Assembly (NCBI GenBank): GCA_040264895.1
Contig: JBDQHL010000022.1
Span: forward strand, 1 to 21,841
Direction: 5' to 3'
From: PGYR01 sp040264895
Lineage (GTDB): Bacteria > Bacteroidota > Ignavibacteria > Kapaibacteriales > UBA2268
DNA length: 21,841 bases
The stretch's first letter is position 1. Each line of letters starts with the position of its first letter. The position numbers and the translations under genes were made by a program. Below the pieces are notes generated by a model. It ran no database searches. It was given only the letters and a program-made list of their open reading frames with translations, and was not told the DNA's origin. Below are positions 15,103 to 21,841 of this stretch, piece after piece.

Positions 15103-15959
15103 TATATCTTTTATTATTGTTACAGCAACTCATTGCATCTGGTACTCACATAGTTGCAAAAACTTTAACAAGTGAAGTACCTCCTCCTGTTGTTTTACTT
15201 TACAGAGCATTAATAGTATCTGCACTTTATAGTATAGTGATATACTTCAAAAGAGAAAAATTTAAGCAAGTTGAAAAACAAGATTGGTTGAAATTTGTAC
15301 TGATAGGATTACTTAATATACCTATAAATCAGTTTTTATTTTTAAGCTCATTGGAGTTAACTCAGGCACCCAATGTAGCGTTTGCTTATTCTTTAGTGCC
15401 AGCTTTTGTTTTGATAATTTCTGTTTCATTTTTTAAAGAAAGAACGACTAAATTTAAACTTTTTGGTGTCTGCTTAGCTGTATTAGGAACAGTACTTTTA
15501 TTAATGAATAGAGGTTTTGATTTTAGTACTGGCTCATCAATTGGAGACATTTTAGCTTTATTAGCTTCATTATCTTGGGCATTTTATACAATACTTGGGA
15601 AGGGGTTATCTGAGAAATATGGAGCATTGTTCACTACTGGAATGGCTATGTTAATTGGCTTAGTTTTATATTTGCCAATTTTTCATTTTCATCCGGTTGA
15701 ATATCAATTAGTTGATATTTCTCTAAAAAACTGGGGCCAGATTTTTTACATTGGTGCTATAACCTCAGGGGTGGGATATACTTTATGGTATTATTCACTT
15801 CAAAAAATGGAAGCCTCTAAAGTTTCTGTATTTAATAATATTCAACCTGTTTTGACTACTATATTAGCTTTTTTCATATTAGACAATGCAATAAATGCTA
15901 ACTTTGTAGTCGCTGGTGTGTTAATTATTGCTGGAGTGGTAATAACACAAAGAGGGTAA
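15099..15959 (+). CDS. EamA/DMT superfamily transporter
   Basis: An inner-membrane permease of 286 residues with about ten hydrophobic helices arranged as two EamA repeats of five (around 5-135 and 148-285). Repeat 1 has LLYRALIVSALYSI, SLELTQAPNVAFAYSLVPAF and VSFFKERTTKFKLFGVCLAV. Repeat 2 has GDILALLASLSWAFYTILGKG and the matching closing pair of helices around VFNNIQPVLTTILAFFIL. DMT members export or import small metabolites such as amino acids or nucleotide sugars; the substrate is not predictable here. The start is TTG (15099-15101), overlapping the TGA of the glycosyltransferase as TTGA; an in-frame TAG directly upstream excludes an earlier start. The overlap argues for translational coupling with the glycosyltransferase. 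Confidence 0.9.
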   Translation: MIYLLLLLQQLIASGTHIVAKTLTSEVPPPVVLLYRALIVSALYSIVIYFKREKFKQVEKQDWLKFVLIGLLNIPINQFLFLSSLELTQAPNVAFAYSLVPAFVLIISVSFFKERTTKFKLFGVCLAVLGTVLLLMNRGFDFSTGSSIGDILALLASLSWAFYTILGKGLSEKYGALFTTGMAMLIGLVLYLPIFHFHPVEYQLVDISLKNWGQIFYIGAITSGVGYTLWYYSLQKMEASKVSVFNNIQPVLTTILAFFILDNAINANFVVAGVLIIAGVVITQRG

Positions 15960-16038
15960 TGAAACAAAACCCATATTTATAGAGTATATAAGAACGAATA
16001 TAATCAAAATAGTTATTAATTTTTTTTCGAGGATTTAA

Positions 16039-18852
16039 ATGAAATTTTATTCAAATTTATTAATTTTAATTACTGTTTTCTCAGTAGCAGCACTATCTCA
16101 GGATTTACCAGAAATGGACTATAAGTCTCTTACAGAAAAAATGCCGCTAAGAGATGACATTAGACAAGGGAAACTTGAAAATGGATTAGAGTACTTCATA
16201 ATGAAGAACGATAAACCAGAGAATAGAGTTTCACTACGTATGCCAGTAAAAATAGGCTCGGTAGATGAAAGTGATGTGCAGCAAGGTATGGCTCACTTTG
16301 TAGAGCACATGTGTTTTAATGGGACAGAAGATTTTCCTAAAAATGAACTTATTAACTTCTTAGAGAAAAGTGGTGTTAAGTTTGGTGCTCACTTGAATGC
16401 TTATACTAGTTTTGATGAAACAGTATATATGTTAGACTTACCTTCTGATGACCAGAATGTATTAGAAACTGGTGTTCAGATTTTAGAAAACTGGGCTCAT
16501 AAGGTTACTTTTGCGAATGAAGATATCGATGATGAAAGAGGAGTAATAGTTGAGGAAGCAAGGTTAAGAGGTGGTGTTCAGATGCGTTTGTTCGATGAAC
16601 ACAAAGACGTATCTTTCTATAATTCTAAATATGAGAATAGAGTACCTATTGGCGATACTACTTTGCTAAGAAAATCTCCGCACGAGGAGTTTAGAACATT
16701 TTATAAGAAATGGTACAGACCAGACTTAATGGCTGTAATTGTAGTTGGTGATATTGATGTAGATCAAATGGAATCATATATCAAAAAATACTTTGGTAAG
16801 ATTAAAAAGCTAAGTAGCCCACCAATGCCTGCAAATTATGACTTACCTGAAAACAAAGAACCGTTATTTTCTGTAGCAACTGACAAGGAACTTCCATTCC
16901 CAACAATCTCTATTACTTACAGAAGACCGGCAGGTGAAGTACTTTCAAACCACGAAGAATACAGAGACGTTATTATTGATCAGTTAGCAATTGGTGCATT
17001 GAATGAGAGACTAGCTGAGCAAAGCATGACAGCTGATCCAGCATACCAATTTTCAAGGGCTTCTTATGGTTCATCTATGGGTGCTAAGGATTTCTCACTT
17101 ATCGCAGTTGCAAAAGGAACTGAGTATCAAAAAGCAATGGAAGTGTTGCTAACAGAGACAAAAAGAGCCACTAAGTTTGGTATTACAGATAGTGAACTAC
17201 AAAGAATGAAAGAGAATGTAGAAGCCAACTATAAAAGTTCTTACTCAGAAAGAGCTAATGCAAAATCGGGTGACTTAGGAATGGAATTAGTAAGACATTT
17301 CCTAAAGGACGAATCTGTAACAGGTATCGATTATGAATATGCATTCGTAAAACAACAATTACCAAGAATAACTAAAAAAGAAGTAAACAAAAGATTAGCA
17401 AAATATATTGATGACAACAACTATATTGCTACTATATCTCTTCCAGCTAGTGCAGAAAATGTACCAACAGCTGATCAGTTCCAAAAGGAATATAATACTG
17501 TAATGTCAAAAAATATTACTGCTAAAGAAGAAGAAAACACTAATCAAACATTATTTGATAAGGAAGTAACTCCTGGTGAAATTACTGACAGAAAAGATTT
17601 ACCAAAAGGTGTTAAGAAGTTAGTACTGTCAAATGGTGCTGTTGTTTATTACAAGAATACTGACTTTAAAGATGATGAAATCACATTCAGAGCATACAGC
17701 CCTGGTGGGACATCAGTTATGAATGGTGAAGAATACAAATCAGGTAGATTCGCTGGAGAGATAATCAATAGCTCTGGTATTTCTGACTTTGATTTATCAA
17801 CTTTGATGAAGATGACTTCTAGCAAAGACTATAATGTTAGCCCTACAATTGGCGAATTGACTGAAGGTTTTAGAGGAAATTCTTCAGTTGAAGACTTTGA
17901 AGAAATGCTACAATTACTACATTTATACTTTACAAACCCTAGAATGGATGAAGAATCATTCCAATCTTGGTTAGTAAAGAGAAAAGATGCATTAGTAAAT
18001 TCTAAAAGAAATCCTGCATCAGTACTACAAGACTCATTGGGCTATATATTGTCTGGCTATCATGAAAGATCAAAACCAGTTACTGTTTCTGATTTAGAAA
18101 ATGTTGATATGAAAGCAGCATTGAACGCTTATAAGAAAAGATTCAATCAAGGTGGCGATTTCAATTATTTCTTTACTGGAAACATAGATGATGTTGAATT
18201 TGTAGAATTAATCAAGAAATACATTGGTTCACTAGAAGGATCTGGAAGATCTGAAAATTGGAAAGACTTGGGAGCTAGAACACCAGAAGGTGAAATGAAA
18301 AAGGTGTTCAACAAAGGGATGGACCAAAAGAGCCAAGTTATATTAGTATTTACTAATAATGATTTCAACTACACACAAGAGAACAAGCACCTTATGAAGT
18401 CTTTGGACAAGGTGTTTGGAATAAGATTAAGAGAGCAGTTGAGAGAAGTAAAAGGCGGTGTATATGGTGTTAGTGCTTATTCAAGTCAAAGCAAATACCC
18501 ACAAGAAGAATGCAATGTTGTTGTTGCCTTTGGCTGTGACCCTAATAGAGTTGATGAGCTAATTGGTGATGTTGAAATGATTGCTAAAGAGCTTAAAACA
18601 AGCTTAATTAGTGACGATAATATGACTAAGATAAAAGAGACTCAAAGAAGAGAGTTTGAATTAGCTATCAAAAATAATAATACTTGGAATTCTTGGATAT
18701 TGAATTCAGCTTGGCAAGATGAGGACTTGAATGATATTGATAAATATCTTGATGTAGTAGATGCTTTAGATAAAAACGAAATCAAAAATGCAGCCAAAGA
18801 GTATTTAGATTTCAACAACCTGAAGACTTTTATTCTTATGCCTGAGAAATAA
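16039..18852 (+). CDS. Periplasmic M16 family zinc metallopeptidase
   Basis: A 937-residue exported protease of the insulinase/pitrilysin family, PqqL-like. Residues 1-20 are a signal peptide (MKFYSNLLILITVFSVAALS). The inverted zinc motif HxxEH is at 86-90 (HFVEH), with GTEDFPKNELINFLEKSG after it, and the third metal ligand lies in the ERGVIVEEARLR segment near 166-173. The C-terminal half (from about 530) repeats the M16 fold but lacks HxxEH, as usual for the second half of such enzymes; RLREQLREVKGGVYGVSAY near 800 is the conserved Arg/Tyr substrate-binding element. It probably degrades peptides in the periplasm. A GAGGA ribosome-binding site precedes the ATG by six bases. The 79-base gap from the transporter gene and the downstream terminator suggest its own transcript. 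Confidence 0.95.
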   Translation: MKFYSNLLILITVFSVAALSQDLPEMDYKSLTEKMPLRDDIRQGKLENGLEYFIMKNDKPENRVSLRMPVKIGSVDESDVQQGMAHFVEHMCFNGTEDFPKNELINFLEKSGVKFGAHLNAYTSFDETVYMLDLPSDDQNVLETGVQILENWAHKVTFANEDIDDERGVIVEEARLRGGVQMRLFDEHKDVSFYNSKYENRVPIGDTTLLRKSPHEEFRTFYKKWYRPDLMAVIVVGDIDVDQMESYIKKYFGKIKKLSSPPMPANYDLPENKEPLFSVATDKELPFPTISITYRRPAGEVLSNHEEYRDVIIDQLAIGALNERLAEQSMTADPAYQFSRASYGSSMGAKDFSLIAVAKGTEYQKAMEVLLTETKRATKFGITDSELQRMKENVEANYKSSYSERANAKSGDLGMELVRHFLKDESVTGIDYEYAFVKQQLPRITKKEVNKRLAKYIDDNNYIATISLPASAENVPTADQFQKEYNTVMSKNITAKEEENTNQTLFDKEVTPGEITDRKDLPKGVKKLVLSNGAVVYYKNTDFKDDEITFRAYSPGGTSVMNGEEYKSGRFAGEIINSSGISDFDLSTLMKMTSSKDYNVSPTIGELTEGFRGNSSVEDFEEMLQLLHLYFTNPRMDEESFQSWLVKRKDALVNSKRNPASVLQDSLGYILSGYHERSKPVTVSDLENVDMKAALNAYKKRFNQGGDFNYFFTGNIDDVEFVELIKKYIGSLEGSGRSENWKDLGARTPEGEMKKVFNKGMDQKSQVILVFTNNDFNYTQENKHLMKSLDKVFGIRLREQLREVKGGVYGVSAYSSQSKYPQEECNVVVAFGCDPNRVDELIGDVEMIAKELKTSLISDDNMTKIKETQRREFELAIKNNNTWNSWILNSAWQDEDLNDIDKYLDVVDALDKNEIKNAAKEYLDFNNLKTFILMPEK

Positions 18853-18874
18853 AGGATTCAATTATTGCTTTTAT

Positions 18875-18908
18875 AACCTCAACCAAATATTTGGTTGAGG
18901 TTTTTTTT
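18875..18908 (+). terminator. Intrinsic terminator after the M16 peptidase gene
   Basis: A perfect 28-base palindrome (AACCTCAACCAAAT followed by its complement, 18875-18902) runs directly into eight T residues (18901-18908). It lies 22 bases after the M16 stop and is a classical rho-independent terminator on the plus strand. The minus-strand side has A/T-rich flanks but no gene that needs it. Confidence 0.95.
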
Positions 18909-18974
18909 GCTTTGAATTTACTCAATCGAATGGTAACTTATGAAGTTACTTTACTAAAAGAATTTATAGAAACT

Positions 18975-20093
18975 ATGAAGAAGCCATCAGTTAATAATGC
19001 AAATGACCTACTAAATAAGATTAGTCCCATAAACATTGCAAAGAAAAAAAGTAAACAGAGTGAGATAGTTGGAAAGGCCCCTGGTTCACTGATTTATACA
19101 GGAACACAAAAAGACATACAAGTTACTATGTCTGTGATAAGATACAACACTGAAGAATATAATAAATTTAAAATTGATGATGTAAGCCAAGCTAGCTCCG
19201 AAAAACAAACAGAGCAAGTCTCATGGATAAATATAAATGGTATACATGACACAAAAATAGTTGAATCAATTGGGAAAGATTTTGGGCTTCATTCTTTATT
19301 ATTAGAAGATATATTAAATATAGAACAGCGACCCAAAATTGAACAATATGATAAGAACATTGTGGTTTTCTTTAAAATGCTTTATCTAACTGAAGGTGAA
19401 TTAGAAATAGAGCCGATTAGTATTGTTTTAGGTCCTAACTACTTAATTTCTTTCCAAGAAAGAGAAGGGGATATATTTGATAATGTTAGAGGCAGGATTG
19501 AAAATTCTAATGGAAGAATACGGAATCGAGGAGCTGACTATTTGCTATTTGCACTTATGGATGCGGTAATAGATAACTACTTCATAGTGATGGAAGAAAT
19601 TGCTGAAAGACTAGAAAATTTGGAAGATAGACTATTTGAAGATTCTAACGAAGAGCTATTATATCAGCTGCAGCAATACAGAAAACAAATAGTCAGAATG
19701 AGACGTTCGATCTATCCACTACGTGAAGTAGTTGGCAGATTAGACCGAAGTCAGTATGATATAATTGCTGAAGATACAGAAAGATTTTTTAGGGATTTGT
19801 ATGATCATACAATTCAGATTATAGAGACAATAGAAACTTTCAAAGAGACTGTATCATCACTGAAAGATGTTTACATGACTGGTGTAAGTAATAGAATGAA
19901 TGAAATAATGAAAGTTCTGACTTTAATTGCTACTATATTTATCCCAATTACATTTGTGGCAGGAGTCTATGGTATGAATTTTGACCACATGCCAGAGTTG
20001 CATTGGGAATATGGCTATCCAGTAGCATGGGTAATTATGATAATAATGGGTCTTGGTATGTTTGTGTATTTTAAGAGAAAAAAATGGCTGTAA
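18975..20093 (+). CDS. corA: CorA-family magnesium/cobalt transporter
   Basis: An inner-membrane Mg2+ (and Co2+/Ni2+) channel that works as a pentamer. From the chosen start the protein has 372 residues, with the large cytoplasmic domain first (PGSLIYTG, SWININGIHD, LLLEDILNIEQRPKIEQYD), a long helical stalk (around 190-300), and two C-terminal membrane helices. The selectivity-filter motif YGMNF ends the first helix (FIPITFVAGVYGMNF), and the chain ends in the basic tail FKRKKWL. I chose the ATG at 18975 because family members usually start MKK or similar. An ATG at 18930 adds 15 residues, and a TTG at 18891 lies inside the terminator stem and is implausible. Its end overlaps the DUF1801 gene by 10 bases. 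Confidence 0.93.
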   Translation: MKKPSVNNANDLLNKISPINIAKKKSKQSEIVGKAPGSLIYTGTQKDIQVTMSVIRYNTEEYNKFKIDDVSQASSEKQTEQVSWININGIHDTKIVESIGKDFGLHSLLLEDILNIEQRPKIEQYDKNIVVFFKMLYLTEGELEIEPISIVLGPNYLISFQEREGDIFDNVRGRIENSNGRIRNRGADYLLFALMDAVIDNYFIVMEEIAERLENLEDRLFEDSNEELLYQLQQYRKQIVRMRRSIYPLREVVGRLDRSQYDIIAEDTERFFRDLYDHTIQIIETIETFKETVSSLKDVYMTGVSNRMNEIMKVLTLIATIFIPITFVAGVYGMNFDHMPELHWEYGYPVAWVIMIIMGLGMFVYFKRKKWL

Positions 20094-20452
20094 AATTTAA
20101 TTATTTAGAGGAATATCTAGATATAGTCATCTCTTCACAGCAAGTAATAGTGAAAGAACTAGATAGATTAATTTTAGCTCAATCAGACAAATTATATTTC
20201 AAATTTAGCTATTGTCTTCCCTTTTATCAATACATTAAAAATCTCTGCTATATCAACTGCAAAAAAACGGGTGAAATTGATTTATGCTTTTGGAATGGGA
20301 AAAATCTTAATATTCCAAAACTAGAATGGAATGGCAGAGTTATGATAAAATCGTTTACCTTTCAAGTCTTAGATGACATAGACGAAGAACTTTTAGTCTT
20401 TACTTTACAAGAAGCAATCAAGGTACAAGAAGAATTATATGCAAATCTGTAA
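20084..20452 (+). CDS. DUF1801 domain protein
   Basis: A 122-residue cytoplasmic protein of the DUF1801/YdhG group. The domain is recognised by the LPFYQYIKNLCYINCKKTGEID segment, which matches the family's Pro-x-Tyr, then Cys-Tyr-Ile pattern, followed by DLCFWNGKNL and a C-terminal helix (EELLVFTLQEAIKVQEEL). The biochemical function of the family is unknown. The ATG at 20084-20086 lies within the last codons of corA (10-base overlap), preceded by AAGAGAAA, so it is probably translated from the corA message. The overlap implies shared transcription but not necessarily shared function. Confidence 0.8.
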   Translation: MAVKFNYLEEYLDIVISSQQVIVKELDRLILAQSDKLYFKFSYCLPFYQYIKNLCYINCKKTGEIDLCFWNGKNLNIPKLEWNGRVMIKSFTFQVLDDIDEELLVFTLQEAIKVQEELYANL

Positions 20453-20511
20453 CCGATTTTTCTCTCCTCCGTCTAAGTTTCAAATAATTTAACAACAAAT
20501 GGAGAAGATAA

Positions 20512-20844
20512 ATGGCTAACATATTTGAATCACTTATTCCTATTGCAATGTTCTCGATGATATTTGGAATAGCTTACATTTTTCTAAAGACGCGTTCTAA
20601 TGAAAGACAAGCTTTAATTGAGAAGAACATAGATGCATCACTTTTTTTTGGAGAAAAGAAAACACGTCTTACACTTTGGACTCTTAGATTAGGTTCTTTG
20701 CTAATGGGTTTCTCAGTTGGATTTCTATTAGGTTACTTGATGGCTGAACACTATGACGAAGAAATGCTAATAGTACCACCAATATTCTTCTTTTCGGGTT
20801 TATTTTGGGTGATAGAATTTTTTGTAGAGAGAAAAATAACTTAA
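20512..20844 (+). CDS. Small membrane protein, DUF6249-like
   Basis: A 110-residue inner-membrane protein. It begins with a hydrophobic helix (LIPIAMFSMIFGIAYIFL), a short basic cytoplasmic loop containing ERQALIEKNIDASLF, and then two more helices (LGSLLMGFSVGFLLGYLM and PPIFFFSGLFWVIEFFV). The pattern of helix, ER-ALIEKG-ASLF loop and two helices matches DUF6249 proteins of Bacteroidota, which are often found just before an ECF sigma gene; their role is unknown. A GGAG site lies seven bases before the ATG. The sigma factor gene starts 27 bases after its stop, so the two are likely co-transcribed. Confidence 0.8.
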   Translation: MANIFESLIPIAMFSMIFGIAYIFLKTRSNERQALIEKNIDASLFFGEKKTRLTLWTLRLGSLLMGFSVGFLLGYLMAEHYDEEMLIVPPIFFFSGLFWVIEFFVERKIT

Positions 20845-20871
20845 AAAGACAAAGTATAGGACAAACAACAA

Positions 20872-21408
20872 TTGGAGGAATTTGAGTTAATACAAAGAAT
20901 AAAATCTGGAGAGAAGTATCTTTTTGAGCATTTAATCAAAAGGTGTGAGGACTTCGTGTATTCTATATGTATTAACTCATTAAAAGACAGTGAGGATGCT
21001 AAAGACATAGCTCAAGATAAATTTTATAAAGCATATAAATCGATCAAATCTTATGACGGCGCAAAGAGCAAATTCTCTACATGGATTTATCGAATTGCCT
21101 ACAACAAATGTATAGATTTTATAAGAAAGAAGAATAGCTTTCTTAATTATAAAAACTATATAAAAACTAAAACAGAAACTCATACTAAGCAAGAACATAT
21201 TTTTCAATCTGAAATAGTTAATAAACTATTATCAAAATTAACGGCTGAAGAATCAGCAATGATAACTCTCTACTATTTTGATGATATGAGTGTTAAGGAA
21301 ATCAGTTATATTACAAAGCAAAGTGAAAGTTATGTAAAAGTAAAGCTACACAGAATAAGGAAAAAGCTAAAAAATATAGCAGAAAAAGAATATAATAATG
21401 AATTATAA
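20872..21408 (+). CDS. ECF-type RNA polymerase sigma factor
   Basis: A 178-residue group 4 sigma factor that directs RNA polymerase to a specific promoter set. Region 2 is about 5-85 (LIQRIKSGEKYLFEHLIKR, DAKDIAQDKFYKAYKSI, FSTWIYRIAYNKCIDFIRKK), covering core binding and -10 recognition. A Lys/Thr-rich linker follows. Region 4 is about 123-170 (LLSKLTAEESAMITLYYFDD, SVKEISYITKQSESYVKVKLHRIRKKL), a helix-turn-helix for -35 recognition. The start is TTG (20872-20874); an in-frame TAG four codons upstream leaves no earlier choice, and AGGA lies about nine bases before it. It is flanked by small membrane proteins, suggesting that envelope signals control it. Its target promoters are not known. 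Confidence 0.92.
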   Translation: MEEFELIQRIKSGEKYLFEHLIKRCEDFVYSICINSLKDSEDAKDIAQDKFYKAYKSIKSYDGAKSKFSTWIYRIAYNKCIDFIRKKNSFLNYKNYIKTKTETHTKQEHIFQSEIVNKLLSKLTAEESAMITLYYFDDMSVKEISYITKQSESYVKVKLHRIRKKLKNIAEKEYNNEL

Positions 21409-21420
21409 GTCAATAGAATT

Positions 21421-21744
21421 ATGAAAGAATTAGAAGATGAATTAAAAGAAGAGCTCCGATCAAATGTATATCAAAGTTTCTCTGGTGAGACAATGAATTA
21501 CATAAGGGAAAGAGAACGAAAAGTAAGAATAGCGATATCATTATTCTTACTAATTATCTGTACTGTTGGCTTTGCCTTTATTCCATTTGAACAACTTACA
21601 TTCGACAATATTCCTTTTTTAGATGTTACTATAAATATAAATAAAATATATGTTGTTAGCGCTATTTCGCTAACTCTTATCTTTTTCTTCGATGTATTAC
21701 TACGCAGTTTGATTGCTCCAAAGACATTACTTGATAAATACTAA
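21421..21744 (+). CDS. Small membrane protein, candidate anti-sigma factor
   Basis: A 107-residue protein not matched to a known family. The first 38 or so residues are a charged, probably helical cytoplasmic segment (MKELEDELKEELRSNVYQSF, ERERKVRIA). Two hydrophobic helices follow (ISLFLLIICTVGFAFIPF and YVVSAISLTLIFFFDVLL), separated by a short outside loop. It starts 12 bases after the ECF sigma stop. A charged cytoplasmic helix joined to membrane helices directly downstream of an ECF sigma gene is the usual arrangement of membrane anti-sigma factors. No zinc-binding ZAS motif (HxxxCxxC) is present, so this role is only inferred from position and topology. Confidence 0.75.
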   Translation: MKELEDELKEELRSNVYQSFSGETMNYIRERERKVRIAISLFLLIICTVGFAFIPFEQLTFDNIPFLDVTININKIYVVSAISLTLIFFFDVLLRSLIAPKTLLDKY

Positions 21745-21770
21745 ATACTATTTTAAAACGTAATATAATT

Positions 21771-21841
21771 ATGAAAAAAATAAGCATAATATTAAGTATA
21801 ATAATATTCTCATTTGCATGTACTAAAGCAGATGAGTCAAA
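21771..21841 (+). CDS. Start of a lipoprotein gene, cut by the window edge
   Basis: An ATG at 21771 opens a frame that runs to the end of the window. The visible sequence starts MKKISIILSIIIFSFACTKA, a classical lipoprotein signal peptide with the lipobox SFAC, whose Cys would be acylated. Asp and Glu follow within a few residues (CTKADESK). It lies 26 bases after the small membrane protein gene and is probably part of the same transcript as the ECF sigma cluster. The mature protein is not visible, so function cannot be judged. Confidence 0.8.
   Translation, partial: MKKISIILSIIIFSFACTKADES

Noticed and set aside
18891..18974. Longer N-terminus for CorA starting at TTG 18891
   Set aside because: This start lies inside the stem of the terminator, and its first residues are encoded by the palindrome and T-run. 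The ATG at 18975 gives a normal CorA N-terminus.
1..21841. CRISPR array, tRNA, rRNA, insertion sequence or phage genes
   Set aside because: No regularly spaced repeats, cloverleaf sequences, transposase or integrase motifs were seen on either strand.

Overview
The window is AT-rich chromosomal DNA. It most likely comes from the Bacteroidota/Ignavibacteriota/Chlorobiota (FCB) group. The evidence is a secreted protein with a C-terminal type IX secretion sorting domain (LYPNP motif near its end), a fused E1-alpha/beta 2-oxoacid dehydrogenase, a DUF6249-ECF sigma factor pair, and FCB-style surface proteins with YCF48 and Ig-like repeats. No rRNA, tRNA, CRISPR array, transposon or phage gene was seen.

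The central landmark is dnaA (minus strand, ending at 9667) and the 455-base gene-free stretch upstream of it (11146-11600). That stretch holds a tight cluster of DnaA-box-like 9-mers (11478-11524) next to very T-rich DNA. Gene orientation flips there: almost everything to the left is on the minus strand and everything to the right is on the plus strand. I read this as the likely chromosomal replication origin, with genes transcribed away from it.

Left arm, going away from the origin: dnaA, a strong hairpin terminator, an MltB-type lytic transglycosylase, a fused E1 dehydrogenase, and miaB (tRNA ms2i6A synthase). Next is one plus-strand gene for a secreted protein resembling the gingipain/C25 fold but lacking a catalytic cysteine. 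Then comes a tightly overlapping minus-strand operon: apaG, mlaE (lipid transport permease), trmB (tRNA m7G46 methyltransferase) and an MscS-type channel gene. The MscS gene is broken by two in-frame TAA codons and a frameshift, so it is a pseudogene (or carries assembly errors). At the far left are a small unrecognised ORF and the start of another one cut by the window edge.

Right arm: a large type IX-secreted YCF48/Ig-like surface protein; a GT-B glycosyltransferase overlapping an EamA/DMT transporter; a periplasmic M16 zinc protease followed by a textbook terminator; CorA overlapping a small DUF1801 protein; then a DUF6249 membrane protein, an ECF sigma factor, a small membrane protein and the start of a lipoprotein cut by the right edge. 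The last four look like one envelope-linked regulatory cluster.

Most of the window is housekeeping DNA. The points most worth checking are the origin, the decayed MscS gene, the cysteine-less C25-like protein and the ECF sigma cluster. I did not find convincing evidence of a wholly new system.
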